A stretch of 5,872 bases of DNA from JAFIEN01 sp051859505 (GTDB lineage Bacteria; Pseudomonadota; Alphaproteobacteria; Rhodobacterales; Rhodobacteraceae): positions 1 through 5,872 of the forward strand of contig JBHYFN010000086.1 in NCBI GenBank assembly GCA_051859505.1, in the 5' to 3' direction. Positions 5,158 through 5,872 of this stretch are shown here, piece after piece. Each line of letters starts with the position of its first letter. The first letter of the stretch is position 1. The position numbers and the translations under genes were made by a program. A model generated the notes under the pieces. That model saw only the letters and a list, made by a program, of their open reading frames with translations. It was not told the DNA's origin and made no database searches.

Positions 5158-5872
5158 AATTCTCGGCGAACATGGTGGCGCTTGCGTGATCGGCAAGTGC
5201 CACCTCGACCTGACCCACGAGGGCCGCGACGCTGGGCCCGGTGATGTCGAGCACGAGCGCGGGATAGACGCCCAGAAGGATCGTCATGACGACAAGGGGG
5301 GCGAAGATCGCCTTCTCGCGCCGGGTCATGTCGGTGATGGATTTGAGGCTTTCCTTGATCAGATCGCCCATGACGACCCGGCGATAGAGCCAAAGCGCAT
5401 AGCCGGCCGAGAAGATCACCCCCGTCGTGGCGACCGCCGCGACCCAGGTATTGACCTGGAACACCGCCATCAGCGTCAGGAATTCACCGACAAAGCCGCT
5501 GGTGCCCGGCAGGCCCACATTGGCCATGGTGAACAGCATGAAGATCAGCGCATAGGCCGGCATCCGGTTCACGAGGCCGCCATAGGCGTCGATCTCGCGC
5601 GTGTGCATCCGGTCGTAGATCACGCCCACGCAAAGGAACAGCGCGCCCGAGATGAAACCGTGGCTGATCATCTGGAAGATCGCGCCATCCAGCCCCTGCT
5701 GGTTCACCGCGAAGATGCCCATGGTCACGAAACCCATGTGCGCGACCGAGGAATAGGCGATCAGCTTCTTCATGTCCTGCTGCACCAGCGCCACCAGCGA
5801 GGTATAGACGATGGCAATCGCCGAGAGCCACAGGACCAGCGGCGCCAGCAGATCGCTGGCCACCGGGAACAT
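5156..5872 (-). CDS. nuoM: NADH-quinone oxidoreductase subunit M, C-terminal part (truncated by window edge)
   Basis: Antiporter-like proton-pumping subunit of the complex I membrane arm (ND4 homologue). Seen: 238 C-terminal residues of a protein that is usually about 510 long, so roughly half is outside the window. The fragment covers about the last seven transmembrane helices. It includes QQDMKKLIAYSSVAHMGF at 31-48, the broken-helix segment with the conserved lysine; FQMISHGFISGALFL at 66-80; and LPGTSGFVGEF at 121-131, whose Glu130 corresponds to the essential glutamate of the last proton channel. A short hydrophilic C-terminal tail ends in FAEN. The ATG-like codon at the very edge (5872) is an internal methionine, not the start: the fragment begins in the middle of the conserved LPMFPVAS-type region. 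It is 12 nt upstream of nuoN. Confidence 0.96.
   Translation of the reverse strand: MFPVASDLLAPLVLWLSAIAIVYTSLVALVQQDMKKLIAYSSVAHMGFVTMGIFAVNQQGLDGAIFQMISHGFISGALFLCVGVIYDRMHTREIDAYGGLVNRMPAYALIFMLFTMANVGLPGTSGFVGEFLTLMAVFQVNTWVAAVATTGVIFSAGYALWLYRRVVMGDLIKESLKSITDMTRREKAIFAPLVVMTILLGVYPALVLDITGPSVAALVGQVEVALADHASATMFAEN

Noticed and set aside
5870..5872. Apparent ATG start of the last minus-strand gene at the window edge
   Set aside because: Homology places this Met in the middle of NuoM. The real start lies outside the window, so the gene is partial, not a short 238-residue protein.

Overview
The window looks like a chromosomal segment of a GC-rich alphaproteobacterium, most likely of the Rhodobacteraceae (Rhodobacter/Paracoccus-like). 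This rests on strong G/C bias at third codon positions, the style of the proteins, and the gene order nuoM-nuoN-birA-coaX-rnj, which I recall as the usual 3' end of the complex I operon in that group. No species is claimed.

Layout. On the + strand, bases 18-434 encode MnhG/PhaG, the small G subunit and normally the last gene of a multisubunit monovalent cation/proton antiporter operon; the rest of that operon lies to the left of the window. Everything from 502 to 5872 is one tightly packed minus-strand block. In transcription order it is nuoM (5' part cut off by the right edge), nuoN, birA (monofunctional biotin-protein ligase), coaX (type III pantothenate kinase) and rnj (RNase J). Gaps in this block are 12 nt, -11 nt (overlap), 12 nt and 0 nt. 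The block therefore reads as a single transcription unit with translational coupling, and no terminator is visible inside it.

The two units converge on a 67-base intergenic gap (435-501). It holds two back-to-back palindromes with nearly the same AT-rich core: a 24-bp palindrome with one mismatched pair (439-462) and a perfect 30-bp palindrome (463-492). They are the best candidate for a bidirectional transcription end and may belong to a dispersed repeat family.

How the genes fit together. NuoM and NuoN are two of the proton-pumping membrane subunits of NADH:quinone oxidoreductase. BirA attaches biotin to carboxylases, CoaX makes the first committed intermediate of coenzyme A, and RNase J processes and degrades RNA. 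The link between the respiratory genes and the last three is conserved position and co-expression, not a shared pathway. The antiporter subunit across the gap is also concerned with proton and cation balance and is related in evolution to complex I through its larger subunits, but it belongs to a separate, oppositely directed operon.

I found no mobile element, CRISPR array, tRNA, rRNA or undescribed system. There is no gene-free stretch over 300 bases. The most interesting item is the palindrome pair; the remaining findings concern start codons and operon architecture.
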